From positions 620,001 to 684,000 of the forward strand of contig WION01000007.1 of the NCBI GenBank assembly GCA_015039365.1: a DNA stretch of 64,000 nt, given 5' to 3'. Source of the stretch: Amanita rubescens. Lineage: Eukaryota; Basidiomycota; Agaricomycetes; Agaricales; Amanitaceae. The position numbers were made by a program, and so were the translations under genes. Each line of letters starts with the position of its first letter. Position 1 is the first letter of the stretch. This document shows positions 43,701 to 56,673 of the stretch, in pieces. A model generated the notes under the pieces. That model was not told the DNA's origin. It saw only the letters and a program-made list of their open reading frames with translations, and made no database searches.

Positions 43701-44780
43701 TCTAATGCCTTGCTAGGGATCGCGGGAAGGGACTGGAGGTATAGGCTGGGAGGAACCAGGAACGTGCGGATTCGGAGAAACTAAGGTGCATAGCCGTCAC
43801 CCAATTTATAAGTAGTTGAACTAACGTTACATTGTCTATGAAGACCAAGTATATGTACTGGCGCAAGCAACTTGATGATGGACGTGCGTGCGTGCACGAA
43901 CGTGCCATATAACAACTGTTAACACAACCCTTAGGGCCTGGAAAGCGTTGCTATCGCGTGTTTTTTCCCCCACGCGAGGAAGCTTGTTACGTTAGGGCAG
44001 GCCACAGTTAGCGTCAAATTTTAGGCGCGCTCGCCGCTCGGTCCAAACACGGGAACAAAAGCTGATGTATTTTTCGCCACGCGGCGGCCAGCGGAACTAG
44101 GATGCGCAACCGGACCGAATTACTTTGCGAGTATGTACTAAAAACAAATGGACAACTGCGGCGGTGCATTTAATGTAACCTTGTGGAGCTTTTTTGCTCC
44201 AACATCAAAACGTCCGACTATCGTGTGATAGAGACTATACCGCATCAGCTATGGGCGTCGACCACAGCTGTTACATAAGTCCAACTAGTCCTCGTTATAC
44301 ACTGTTACAGTGACGAAACTTTAGTGGTGTTGGTAGTAAGACAGGCTGGGAATACAGGAAAGCAATTGATACATGTAGATGTGTATGTGTGTATGTGAAC
44401 TTTGAGATGGTAACAAGAAAGATAGCAATCGAATTCAATCGCTAATCTTTTACGGCATATGCGTGACATGATAATATGCAAATGGCAAGGATGGAAGGAA
44501 GGATGTCAGAAATTCACTTGCTCGAGGATAGATAGAAACCAAGATCCAAACAACAATCTAGCCAACATGAAAAAGAGATGAAAAATGGAACAGAGCAACG
44601 GAATAAATACCATTCTCATCGGATATCATTGACGGATATTTGCACAGTGAGGCATTCCCAAAGCCCAAAGAAAAGAACAAAATGACATGCGCGCGTGATG
44701 GTTACATTGATCAAGCCGGTCGCGAGGCGGCGTTTTACTCCCCCGATGACGAACCCGTAGTCCACGAGGAGTCAGGGCTG
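43701..44780. other. Intergenic
   Basis: Promoter of the sphingomyelinase gene and the long AT-rich 3' flank of the RRM gene (alternating TGTATGTGTGTATGTG near 44382). No supported gene. Confidence 0.4.
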
Positions 44781-47198
44781 CTAAATTAACTCGTCGCGAG
44801 ATGGGGGCCAGTTGCTTGACACTGACGAAGGGGATGATTCGCTTTCAGCGGATAATTGGCCATCGCCTCCAAAGTGCCGCGGTTGATGAATGTCATAGCT
44901 AGTGTCGCGCAACCCATTAGCTGTGCGTGAACGGCTCCTGTCGCGATTATCACGCTGGTCGACCAAGTTCACGTCCCTTTTCTGATCTATTTCGTCAATG
45001 CTTTTCAAGTCGTCGTCGTGACCGTCCCCGGAATTTGTTTCGTCCTTGTCCCGCAGAATCTCGTTCGCCAGGCTGCTTGAGACGTAAGAAGGATGGGTGA
45101 TATCATGGGGGAAATATTCTAAATCAAAGTAGCTCGTTGGTTCATTTCTGCGGTTAAGCCGATTAGGCGATGATATTGCGTGCACATGATTCGCGGGGCC
45201 GTTTGAGTGAGGGGCATGAACCGGTGCACCGACTGCAGGATTGATATGTGGATTAGGGTTCCCCGGACGGCCATAGAACGCCCCCGGCGACATCGCCCCA
45301 CCAGGTGAGAAGCCAGTCAGCGCATAAGGAACGCCGTATGCCGGTGACGATGGGTGATCAAGAGGCGACGGGATCTGGGATTGAGTAAACAGACCTGAAG
45401 CATACGTTTGGATCCCCGGAGTGTCAGGAAGACCATGCGTCTGCGGAGGATATTGAGGTGAGGATAATGGTGGTGGAAGGAATGTGAATGGAGGCATGGA
45501 GGGTGTAATGGGAGGCAACCCATGGGGTGTAGCTGGGGCCGCCTGTTGAAGAGCAAATTGGGAATTGAAGATTGGTGTCTGCGCAGACGGCGTTGATTCA
45601 TTAAGGTTCGACAATTTGTGCAACGCAAGCGGAAATGGCACCGGAGGTGGGGGTAGAGTTATGGGCCCTGGGCGGTGTGGATGATGATGGTGGTGAGAGG
45701 GAGAAACGGTCTTTTCTGCTGCTTTCTCTGTTGTCGAATTATTCGCATGAGATGCCGATACAGACGGCGCTCTTGATGCAGAACTCGATGCGGATGTGCT
45801 GGGGCTTTCACTTGCCGGACTCTGCTTAACTTGGTGAAGAATTCACAAGAGCTGTTTCGCTCGTCAAACGCGTGGAGCCAAGGGACAAAGATATATCGAC
45901 CATCGGAGGAGATTGGGCGGCAGGGAACGGCGGTATCCGCCGCTGATGCTTGCGACGCGGGTGCAGGGATTTGGTATAGCTCGGGTGGCGACGAGGATCT
46001 GGATCGAGAGCTAAAATCTGGGCTATAGCTCGAATGCACTTTGGCCTGCAATACTTGTGAGGGATATGACACTCCAAACGATGGGGTATTATTCAACGCG
46101 TTAAGGGCGGTTGATGTTAGAGAGGTTACCGGCGAAGTTATAGCATGCAGCGAGGGAGAAGCAGGGTAACTGATAGTCTGGCCTAGCTGCATATATTTAT
46201 CAAAATGAACCTTCAAAATGCGACCGTTATATTCATATCTACGATATTGAAATCATATCGGTTAGAGGTCATGTGGCACGTATTGTGGCACAAGCATGGC
46301 GTCTCACCCGTTGAAAATCTTCATTGCGTGTTCTGCGTCACTTTCGGAAGCAAAGGTGACTGTTCCGAACCCTCGTGACCGGCCATCAGAACCCAGTGCA
46401 ACATCTGCGCGAATGATGGTACCAGCTTGTCGGAAGAGGTCTTTCAGATCTTGCCATTGGCAGTGGAAGGGCAACTGCATTGATTGCTTGAATATCAGCA
46501 TACGAGAATGAGAGAACGCAGTTTTACGTACGTTTCCGACAAACAAACCCCGACCTATACCACCAGAAACTACTGACATGTCGTGTGCGCCGAAGAGAGA
46601 ACCATATTCAAGTTCGTCGGCACGTTTTTGTAAATTTAAAGGAGGAGAAGGGCCATGCACTGACGATTGGAGGACAGATGTGAGAGGGTTTGCTACAGTA
46701 GCAAGAGTAACAGCGGGTCCGGACATGCTTCCTAATGGATTATCCAGGTCCGGCGGGAGTCTATCAGGCCGTACTTCAAGAATCCGAGTTTGCCATGAAT
46801 AACCGTTGAACATATCCACAGCACGACCAGCGTCCTCCGCAGTCGCCAGAAGCACGGTTCCGTAACCGCGGGATCTGTTATCTGGCCCCAACGACACATC
46901 AGCACGCAACACAGTCCCTGCACGTCGGAAAAGGTCCTTCAAGTCCTGCCACCGAACTCTATAGGGTAACTAGAAAGATCGGCCATTGAGCATCGTGCGG
47001 ATAGTACTGGCAAGGACTACTAGCTCGTACATTGCCGACGAACAGTTGCGTTCTGGTGTCTCTGGGAGGGACAGGACGTCCATCTGGGGTCGGCCGGGCA
47101 GAGGTGGCCATTTGAATGACGGCTTCGATGTCATCGTTTGTCGGTTTATAGGTCGGGTTTGGGGGAGTTGTAACCGATGATGCACGAGAGCTGCGAGG
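44781..47198 (-). CDS. Multi-RRM RNA-binding protein, 5' end unresolved
   Basis: The exon 47198-47031 encodes ASSVTTPPNPTYKPTNDDIE and RTQLFVGN (RNP2 of RRM1); the next gives LPYRVRWQDLKDLFRRAG and RSRGYGTVLL (RNP1). A second RRM has GLFVGN, LPFHCQWQDLKDLFRQAG and RSRGFGTVTF. After YEYNGRILKV comes a long Ser/Pro/Gln-rich tail (LPPPPVPFPLALHKL, HDDDLKSIDEIDQKRD) ending SSNWPPSRDELI. The arrangement resembles Gbp2/Hrb1-type or other fungal hnRNP-like proteins; targets are unknown. Near 45.84-45.92 kb the tail changes frame. One extra T at 45922 (CCC[T]GCC) plus a 25-nt GT-AG segment would join it, but this is not convincing. Upstream exons beyond 47198 were not found. Confidence 0.72.
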
Positions 47199-48019
47199 CT
47201 GAAGAGATAGTTAGCGAAGGAGATATAATGCATGAAAGAGACGCACAGTTTGTATTGGATCCATATATGGACAAGGAATCCAGAATGAAGGGAATGAAAT
47301 AGGTTATCCAAGTTAAGAGATTGGGTGAGAGATGCACCCAAAGTGTGAACCTGGGAGCGATGCGACGCCAGCGTGTCACAAATGGAAGGAAGTGGTGCAG
47401 GAGAGTGAAGAAAGGGTTGCCGGTATATGTAAGAGAGTGGACCAAAAGATGAAAGCGTGAGTTATACCTGTAAAAAATGGCACCGGTTCAAAATAGCTCC
47501 ACAGAAAGATTAGCAAAACGGGGATATACTTTGCGCCACTTGCCCTACGTCCTAGAGACGCCCGTCGCGCAGGCAGGATTGCTGGTGGATGACTGCACGG
47601 CTGGCACACTGGCTGGCCGAGCACAAGAAAGAAGAATAAGCTCGCTGTGAAAACCGAGTAGACATGGCGGATGGGCCGGCTCTGACGTCACTACCTGCCA
47701 ATAACTGTGGGAATCCGTACCCGTTGACTTCTGTCACTGTGCCCGACCCCAGCGATGTTATGTACCCACTGTCGTACCGTACACGTTCTCAACTTTACGC
47801 GCGGCTGCTCTTCGATGCATCAACATCGTTGCCCATCATCACCATGTGAACTAAGCCGCTTAGTCTAGACCTTCTTTCCTCACCGACGTCATCATCTGAT
47901 GCCGTTCACATGAATCCTCATCTCAGATGTGTTACTCGATATATGCAAATATAATATAGTGCAAAACTAGTACAAAAATACATGTAGTCCAAGGCGAAAA
48001 ACAAACCAAATTCCATCGT
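47199..48019. other. Probable 5' part of the RRM gene and convergent/divergent flank
   Basis: Likely holds the missing 5' exon(s) of the RRM gene, but no frame here could be joined with confidence. The right end is the H2A 3' flank. Confidence 0.35.
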
Positions 48020-48651
<632 letters not shown>

Positions 48652-48969
48652 TGTTGTTGAGTTAAGTGTGGTGATTATTAAAGAATTTAGTGGGGTTATG
48701 GGTTGTACGCGAGTCGCGAGATATAAATTGAGGTAAGAGAAGGCAAAAAAAGGACGGGATGGTATTTATACCGTGGGACGCGACGGGTCCCAGTCACGTG
48801 AAATAATTTGTCTCAATCAACAATGACGCGCAGACGCGTCGGGATTAAACAACAACAAATTCACGCAGGGATATTTAATCCTCTCCGCACTATCTTTCCT
48901 GTTCATTGATCAATTCCTACTTTCTTGCCGCCACCACCACCACCACCAACACCTACCCATCTCAATCCC
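48652..48969. promoter_or_regulatory. Divergent H2A-H2B promoter
   Basis: 318 bp between the two ATGs. AGATATAAATTG near 48719 and GATATTTAATCC near 48869 are TATA-like elements placed for each direction. A CACGTGAAAT segment lies near 48795. Co-regulated S-phase expression is expected from known histone pairs. Confidence 0.6.
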
Positions 48970-49568
<599 letters not shown>

Positions 49569-49986
49569 AAAAGTTGGTTTCTTGGCACTGTATGTTCTTC
49601 GATTGTTGTACTTAGACAACTTTTTGAAGTTGGTGCAGGGTTCTTGTTAGGGCAACGCAGAGATACTACTACATTGATCGACTTATTTTCTGGTTTCTGT
49701 ATAGCAGTGTATTTTTCTCTTATCTATTGCAATGAAGGACGTCTAATGCAATCTTCGAGAGTGAAACGCTTCTGAAAGTCACGCCCACTTATCGCAATCC
49801 CTTGTTCGACTAGATGAGTCACTCGGAAGTCAAAGTGATTCGAAAACTTTGCTGTCAGCGGAGTGGACCCCGGACTACAGGTCTCTGAGCTTTGGAATTC
49901 CATAGGCATTGTCTCGGTCCACCCGTGTTGGGATTTTGGTGCGAACGGCTACATTTGAGTGTGCTCTGTGCGGTAGTGGTTGACAA
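49569..49986. other. H2B 3' flank
   Basis: 3' untranslated/flanking sequence. Parts of 49669-49770 recur in decayed form at 50140-50220. Confidence 0.5.
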
Positions 49987-50105
49987 GGAATGGCTATTTA
50001 GAACAGCTTTGTCGATGAGCGCTTGAGCGGCAGAAGCATCAAGTGAGTTTTCCCTTTACGAACAATTATTTTTAGCTTCGTCTTAGAATTTATCCCGCCT
50101 TCAGT
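49987..50105 (+). pseudogene. Decayed duplicate of H2B exon 2 and intron 2
   Basis: GGAATGGCTATTTAGAACAG... through GCATCAAGTGAGTTTT to CGTCTTAGAATT parallels 49254-49372 (ATGGCTATTCTGAACAGCTTTG, GCATCAAGTGAG, TTGTCTTAGAATTG), including the intron borders. It carries an in-frame stop (TAG for CTG) and small deletions, so it cannot encode H2B. Exons 1, 3 and 4 are absent. Confidence 0.75.
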
Positions 50106-50139
50106 TGGAATTGACCTACGACTTCCTGGTCCGGACGAA

Positions 50140-50220
50140 GAGGCATTACATTTCTATCGACTTATTTGGTTTTTTCTCTTATATTAAGGACATCTAACGC
50201 AATCTTCGAGTGTGAAAGAG
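50140..50220 (+). repeat. Decayed copy of H2B 3' flank
   Basis: ATCGACTTATTTGG...TTTTTTCTCTTAT...AAGGACATCTAACGCAATCTTCGAGTGTGAAA matches 49676-49768 with gaps (AAGGACGTCTAATGCAATCTTCGAGAGTGAAA). Together with the exon-2 fragment just upstream it marks a tandem duplication of the H2B 3' half with an internal deletion. Confidence 0.65.
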
Positions 50221-51033
50221 GCATTGCTGAGGGTCACGGTCCACCGTTCAACGAGATGGATGGACTCCGATTCACTATGGACTTCCGGTCAAGCTTGGAC
50301 TACCGGACAACAGGATTTTCGAGGCGCAACTACTATAATGAAGCAGCGCCAAGCGTTATTATTATCTCAATTGCAGATCGATTCTCTTCTCGATCACAAA
50401 CTGTCACCAGCTACAACCGTTTACGCTATCCGCAATGAATTAATGACTTCCAAACAAGAATCCGCCAAGCTTTTTTCTTGTTCCATCTGGAACGCAGCTG
50501 GGCGTCAGCAGGACTGCGGTGTTGGGCCTTGGGCGAACGAATCCTCGGAGTTGGCGTCGGTCATGCCGGACTGAATGGCGCTGGTCGGCAGTGTCTACGA
50601 CAAGAAGAGGGTAGGCCGAGCTTGCCGAGTAAATTCTACTGCAGGTTGGTCATACTTGCAAGGATCGCTCCAACAAGAAAGTGGTAAGCCATTACCAAGG
50701 TGCTTCGATTTCATTGCCAATCGACGGGGGGTCAATGAAATCGGCAGCTAACTCTCGACGAGTAAAAAATATTCCGCGAGACGGAATCTGAGTGCTCTCG
50801 AAGGAGGCGATTACGCTCGAGGGTCGTGTTGGCTCGGTACCGATAGCACGTTGGACGATCATGAAAATTTATGCCGGAATGGAATGGGCATACATACATC
50901 CAATTCGTGCCTAAGACCGGCACCAGAAAAAATCACACCCCAGAACTCCTGAATTTGAGAGCGATAATGACACGCGTAAACGACATGTTATTAAAAGGAG
51001 TAGTGACGGTGCTATATGATCATCTATGAATGT
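50221..51033. other. Intergenic, remainder of the duplicated region
   Basis: No supported gene. A 69-codon plus frame (50478-50687) reads smoothly but has no identifiable motif. Confidence 0.35.
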
Positions 51034-52750
51034 TCAGCACCATAACTCCCGCTTCTGAAGTGTCCAAAACCAGAATTCGACCAAAGCTCTGAAAGGTCCT
51101 AGTTTATAATCTGGCGCGAGCAGCTGCACGTCCGTAAATGATGCATTAGCCCTCCCGAGGCGCCTCATCATGTTAGTATACCATGCCATCTGAACTCCAG
51201 CACCGATCAGTGGTATTCGTGGAAACCTGTTCCAGAGCCAACCAGATGCGCCTTGTGTTCCGAGTTCTGGTTCTCTTTCGAACGGCGAGTCGTAAACCGT
51301 AGGATCATCTATAATATTCGAGGTATCACATAATTCTTGGAGGTATAGTGGCAAATCCGGCCGCAATAAGGAGGCCCTGCCGATACCAAGAAGATCGGCA
51401 TGTCTAGACGAAAGAACATTGCAAAGGTTAGAAGGAGAGCGTAGTCCTCCCGTAAGCAGGACCCGTGGTGCTTGAATATCTGGGGGTAACGAATCTAAAA
51501 CTTTCATGATGTGATGTGAAAAATACGAGAAGAATGCTTGTCTTCGCGAATTCACCATGAAATCTGCAGTGAAAGACATCAAAATGCATAGTGTGTCAAT
51601 GCTATACGACCTACTTGGAGTTTCATAGTCTCCTCCGCTGAGTTCGATAAAATCAAAGGTGCCCCATTGTGCCATAGAAAGGATGTGTTCTGTGATGCGT
51701 TTTTCACTAAGGACGTCGTCTTCAGTTGACTGAGAATCGACGTAATCAGCCGAGTTGACCTTGACACCGAGAATAAAGTCGTCCGGGAGTTGTGCCTTGA
51801 TTTCGTCAACTATACGCTTCAGCAGGCGTAAGGCATTGTCCTTCTGGTCTGCCGAATATTGGTCGTGCCGCTGGTTTGTCTGTTATACTTCAGGTGAACA
51901 CGATATTCAACCACTTCAGAGAATCAAAAAGACCTTTGGAGAAAGGAACCCAGATAAAAGATCTGTCAAAGACATGAGAAGATGCATCAAGAGAAATGTG
52001 TAGAGGACGTACACCCATGAGCAACGTGAAGCTGAACGCCGTCGAAACCAGACTTCCACGCAAGCGTAGCACCCCTAACGAAGCTCTGAACGACATGGTC
52101 TATGTCGTCAAGGGTCATCTCCTTAGGCGTTTGGAACATTGATTTGAACAATAAGTTTGACAATAGCCCTCCCTTGTTTCCAGTAACACGAAGAGGACTT
52201 GGCGCAAGAGGAGGCTCGTTAAGCCAACGTCCACCGATGACATTGCAAGATTGCCGTCCTGCGTGGCTCAGCTGCATCACCGCAAGTGACCTCCGTGTCC
52301 CTTTTCGCGTATCGGTTGATTCAGGTTCGATCTTCGCGTCTTCCAATTCATTGTGAATAGCAGAAGCCAGCATCTTGAATGGTCGAATCGCGTCCTCTGT
52401 GAGCTTCTCGGGTACGATCATGTCGCGTCCCAGCGTCAAGTGCTTGTTGGAAACCTGCACGTTGCCTGTCACGATGATCCCCCAATTGGAACTACCCCAG
52501 GCGTTGTATAGTCCAAGGTGCAGCGTGTTAGGAGGGCCCCCGAACATTGGCGCCAGATGTTCATATAGGGCAACCTAGATAATCCATCCAAGTTGTTAGA
52601 GTAATTATGACAGGCCCGGCAGGGCTTAGCTACCTTGACCAGCTTGTTTGTAATTGTGCGCCCACTGCATGGCAAAGTGATAGGTGAAAGGACGTCTGTG
52701 AGAGAGGTAAGGGCCGCTCCGCTTTCTGACGCAAGAGCGCGCTGGTCCAT
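51034..52750 (-). CDS. NADH:flavin oxidoreductase (old yellow enzyme family)
   Basis: Exons 52750-52634, 52574-52013, 51962-51934, 51879-51615 and 51563-51034 join to 1503 nt (500 aa). Motifs of the FMN barrel: PITLPCSGRTITNKLVK, NWGIIVTGNVQV, VMQLSHAGRQ, AWKSGFDGVQLHVAHG followed by YLLSGFLSPKTNQR, FILGVKVNSADY, DFIELSGGDYE, and the phosphate-binding end VLLTGGLRSP...LLGIGRASLLRPDLP. The extra ~80 C-terminal residues lack the Cys cluster of the 2,4-dienoyl-CoA reductases. It probably reduces activated alkenes; the substrate is unknown. One exon is 29 nt. Frame is intact. Confidence 0.9.
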
Positions 52751-52973
52751 ACCGTGGTGGCAAGCAAGTGTTCTCCCCGTCTAAGCGGAAGAGCAACACC
52801 ACGAAGCCTACCTGGGCGTCCAAGGCAAAGTATACAAGTCAATTGCCTTTCTTGGAATTGATACTCTGTTCGGTTTAGGCAATACGACCTATTAATGTTG
52901 TTGTAGCTATGTAGTACATATATAACCGTGCACTGTATCGCACACCCTTTCTACCCCAATTGTCCATTGGATT

Positions 52974-54846
52974 CTACAGAGCAGATCTTTCCTGAAGGAT
53001 ATCAAAGTAAGCAGTATACTCGTCTGGAGTCATTAGCTCGTGGTGCTCCTCTGTTATTTCAGAGAAAGATACAGGTGCGCCGTTAACTACGATATGGTGA
53101 GAAGGCTATCGCCGCGCACAGAGCGATGAACATACCATAGACAACGGGGTCATCCACTGGTGGCGCAGGTGGTAAATCCTCATCAGCCATCGGAACTGCA
53201 TCCGAAAACCCATTCAGTTGGACGGATTCCGGAGCGATACCGTTGACATGCTCTTCCTCCAATTTTATCTGTTTCGTCCGCTTAACACCCTCATCTTCTC
53301 GCGAGCGAGAACGTTTCCGATAGTCATTCAGTGAATCGAGATACTCCACAGATGGCTTTTTTTCCTCCTCATCGTCATTATTCAAATCTCCATATTCGGA
53401 ACTAGCAGGTGCACTGGCTGAGGGTGTGGCACGGGCAGACACATTTGTAGACGCTGCCAACGAGGCGTAATAATGATCATAGTCTAGAACATGTTAAGAA
53501 AGAACACGTGGGATGATGCAATAGGATGTAACTCACAATCAGCCTCCTGGTTAATCACCGGCTTGGTCTCCTCCACCACGGTCATGGGAGGTGGTTCCAC
53601 AGCTTTTCCTCCAATCACACCCAATCCCCTTAATATGTCATCGTTGGAGCTTGAAACTGCCCTTGCACTCTCCAACCGAGCGTGTTCTTTGACTCCTAGA
53701 GCCGTCAGATCCCCGGTGATAGTACTCTTTAAATGCCACGAAGGCATCACGTTTTGCTGCCTCTTCGCCTCTGCCTCTGCGTCTCGCTCCATTCGTCTGG
53801 TTGTCTCGTCCTTGTCCATGGTGATCATGACACCTATTCCATCTTCTTCTTTCTTGGTCGAATCTGAACCAGCGATTTTTAGTCCGGGCCCTTGCTGCGC
53901 GGCCTTTTGCTTTTCTGGATCCCCGAAATTATTCTTTACCCAGGCTGCGACGTCAAACCTGTTACAGCAGTGGTCAGCTACGAAGATTGAAATGAAGCGC
54001 GGAAATCCTACGCGGGCAGCACCATAGACTCGCTCTTTTGGAAGGCCTTCGCGAATGAATCGCATCTGGAAATTGAATCTTTGCATCCTATCCTTGCTTC
54101 CCAATACACTCTCCGCGTTCTCATTGTCCACCACCTCTGCATGGCAAATTTCGCACACCATGATATTACGGCTAAAATCGAACAAACGATCCGCATCCAA
54201 TGTCGAGTATGACTGTTTGCACTGAGGACATATATATCCTTTGTTGTCAAGTTCCTGTGAACGATTACATTAGCCCAGATTATCCGACAAGGTCAAGGTA
54301 AGTGAAACCGACGTTACGCAGCGTCGAGTCAATGATAATCCTCATCTTCGACACACGCCACTTTGACAACAGTTGCAAAAGTGTTGGTAGTCGATATAGT
54401 AGTACTGCTTCCCAACAGATCGCTGAGCACCCTCTCTAAGTTCATTCTGGCGATAGCTGTTTCAAGCATGAGTTGCATAGGTTAACATGTGGCCGTTAGA
54501 CAAGACTAACATTTTGACAAGACAATCGTTCCCAGCACGGCAATGATTTTGTTGAGCTCTTTAGGCTGCAAGCCCATTCTCCCCGCTAAATCATCGTCTT
54601 TAAGGCTAGGCGAGTAATTTTCGTTCGTTTAGTATCGAGTCAAAACAAAGGATATATTATCACGATATGACGGCAATAAGCCAATGGTTCCTAACAATCT
54701 GCAGGCAAGCATGCTGCAGTAGTGGGTACTTACACCGGATGGCGGGAGAGCTGGTCCAGGATGATGGTATACTTCGGCTCGTAAAATGCGCGGGCGACAT
54801 GTTGCACGAGAAGCCGGAGAGTTTCCTGGTCTTCCTTAGTTGCCAT
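52974..54846 (-). CDS. TFA1: Transcription initiation factor TFIIE alpha subunit (Tfa1)
   Basis: Starts MATKEDQETLRLLVQHVARA, continues LKDDDLAGRMGLQPKELNK (winged helix), YRQNELREGAQRSVGKQYYY, IDYQHFCN, then KWRVSKMRIIIDSTLRN, the zinc ribbon CPQCKQSYSTLDAD...CEIC, and RMQRFNFQMRFIREGL. The C-terminal half is acidic, ending PVSFSEITEEHHELMTPDEY and DILQERSAL. It acts in Pol II pre-initiation complexes with TFIIH. Two frame changes occur: near 54530 (AVLG / NDCLVKIY) and near 54362-54371 (HFCN / KWRV). Each needs net -1 or +2, so neither fits a single extra base between C and G. Exons 54846-54734, 54605-54511 and others; most introns are GT-AG. Confidence 0.86.
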
Positions 54847-56673
54847 TTGGCCCTAAGGCCACGAAAGTCTTAACGAGACGGAATTAAGTTCCAGACTCGA
54901 AAGGGCCGAGCGTCACGTCGCCGGAGTACACAGCGGTGGTGAGGGTCTAAAGCAGAGTAGGCGGCAGAAAACGTTTGTGGCTATGGCATGATAACGTAAT
55001 CCCACTGATGAACAGCGCTTGCCAAGGTGGCCACATATGGCCACACCGAGACATCTGGCACAGCGTAAAATATCACCAGCAATGCCAAGATGACAATACG
55101 ATATATAATATGTTATGGACCTCTTGATATTCTACTAATCGCATTGGCATGAGTTCTGCAGGTCTCGATCTCGCGGACCTCCGCATAAACGTGGCATCCG
55201 ACGCGTTTGAAAATACCCTCTGCCCTCTCTCGAGTTGCCAACAGCATGGTATATGTCAAATCTTGTTCCGCGCCACGGCGTACGACTTAACACGTTGTAT
55301 ATTGAACTCATGAATGCTCGGTACGCCCTTCAGTTGAGAGGTAAGTCGTGACCATTTATAGCGGATGAAAGTGGAAATCTAATGTGATAAAAGGTCAGAA
55401 GCTGCCCTGAGCTATGACGATGCTACTACGGCATAACCCGCAGAGACTGGCGAAACAGCCGATGTAAATGTGATATTTAACGTCGCTCGTTCACAATGGC
55501 ACCTCGCCGTGGCATTCGCGGCCATTACGGTCAACCCGAGGCATCGATAGGGCCTTTACCCCTCGAGAAGCCCGTGATCCCTTCTAGTCGCATTATGTAG
55601 TTCTGAGGTGTGTGATGCAATACTTATACGACTGCACTGGTATTTTGATGCCTTCTGACGTTCTGTATACACGTGTAGGGCACTCTATCATTCATCAATC
55701 AACGAGTGCTCAATGATTCCCCATCTTTCGCCATTTGTGCCGTCTTCTTTAGTCATGACCGTCTTTCTACTTGGAATGTCCCTCGTTTACAAGGCGAGTA
55801 GATTGGGTTTACAAAACTCAAACGGTTAGTGTTCCTCCCAATGTAGGAAGACTGAATGAGGGTCTGCGTCATGAAGATTGCTTGCCGTCTCCGTTGCCGC
55901 TTTTCTATTCAATTGATTCGCAAGCCAAGGGGTTTGCCGCAGACTGGCTTGGTCTCTCTGTATTTATAATCTGTCGGATATCCGACCGAGCACCAAAGAA
56001 TCTGCTCTCAATATAAGCTTTGGATTGCCTTTGTTCATGCCTGCAGCTGTGCGCGCCCAGATCTGTCATTGCGAAGTAGCCGTAGGATAGCCACCTCGGG
56101 GCGATGGCGAGAAACACGTTTATAGACTACCTGGATCTCTGATCTCCAGTGCTGAGATCCTGGTTTAGCCCCTTTCTTTTCACCTGGAATTCACATGTAG
56201 AGCATCACGGAGGGCACGTAGCAGAACGCCAGACTGCGGCAATGAATATTACGTCCCGGGACCGACGCATTATCTAGCCGACGCTGACACAGAGTAGGTC
56301 AAGGTCGGGCAAGGGATAACCGTGCGCGCAAGGTCCATGATCGACTCCAAGATCGATACCTTAATTACAAAGGAAGATATTTGAACATTTTTGAGACTTC
56401 AATAGAGACCGCGATCGATACTTCCCCAAGTTTGGAGTCCAATACAAACCGTGCCGCCACCCAGCCACAACTCATTCAAAATATTCTCGGCACCTTGTCA
56501 TAGTATTTGCTCAGATTCTGTTTCCGTGAACTTAGGCCACTCATTCGATCATGTCCATAATGCAGCTAAGCGTGACTGAGTGCTTAGATCCCTGTGAGTA
56601 TATAGTTTCGACACCTCATGGTGAACACGCTTGAACGGCTCCCCATCCACGTTTGGTCAAACGTCTGCAGGAA
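54847..56673. other. Intergenic, divergent promoters of TFA1 and the kinase
   Basis: About 1.8 kb with no supported gene. A small inverted repeat GTGGCCA-CATA-TGGCCAC lies at 55027-55044. Only ORFs below 85 codons. Confidence 0.4.

Noticed and set aside
45826..45860. 25-nt GT-AG intron in the RRM gene tail
   Set aside because: It would close the frame only together with an extra T at 45922, and is shorter than any other intron here; left unresolved.
55027..55044. Inverted repeat GTGGCCA-CATA-TGGCCAC
   Set aside because: Seven-bp arms are compatible with chance in a 1.8-kb gap, and nothing nearby suggests an operator or transposon end.
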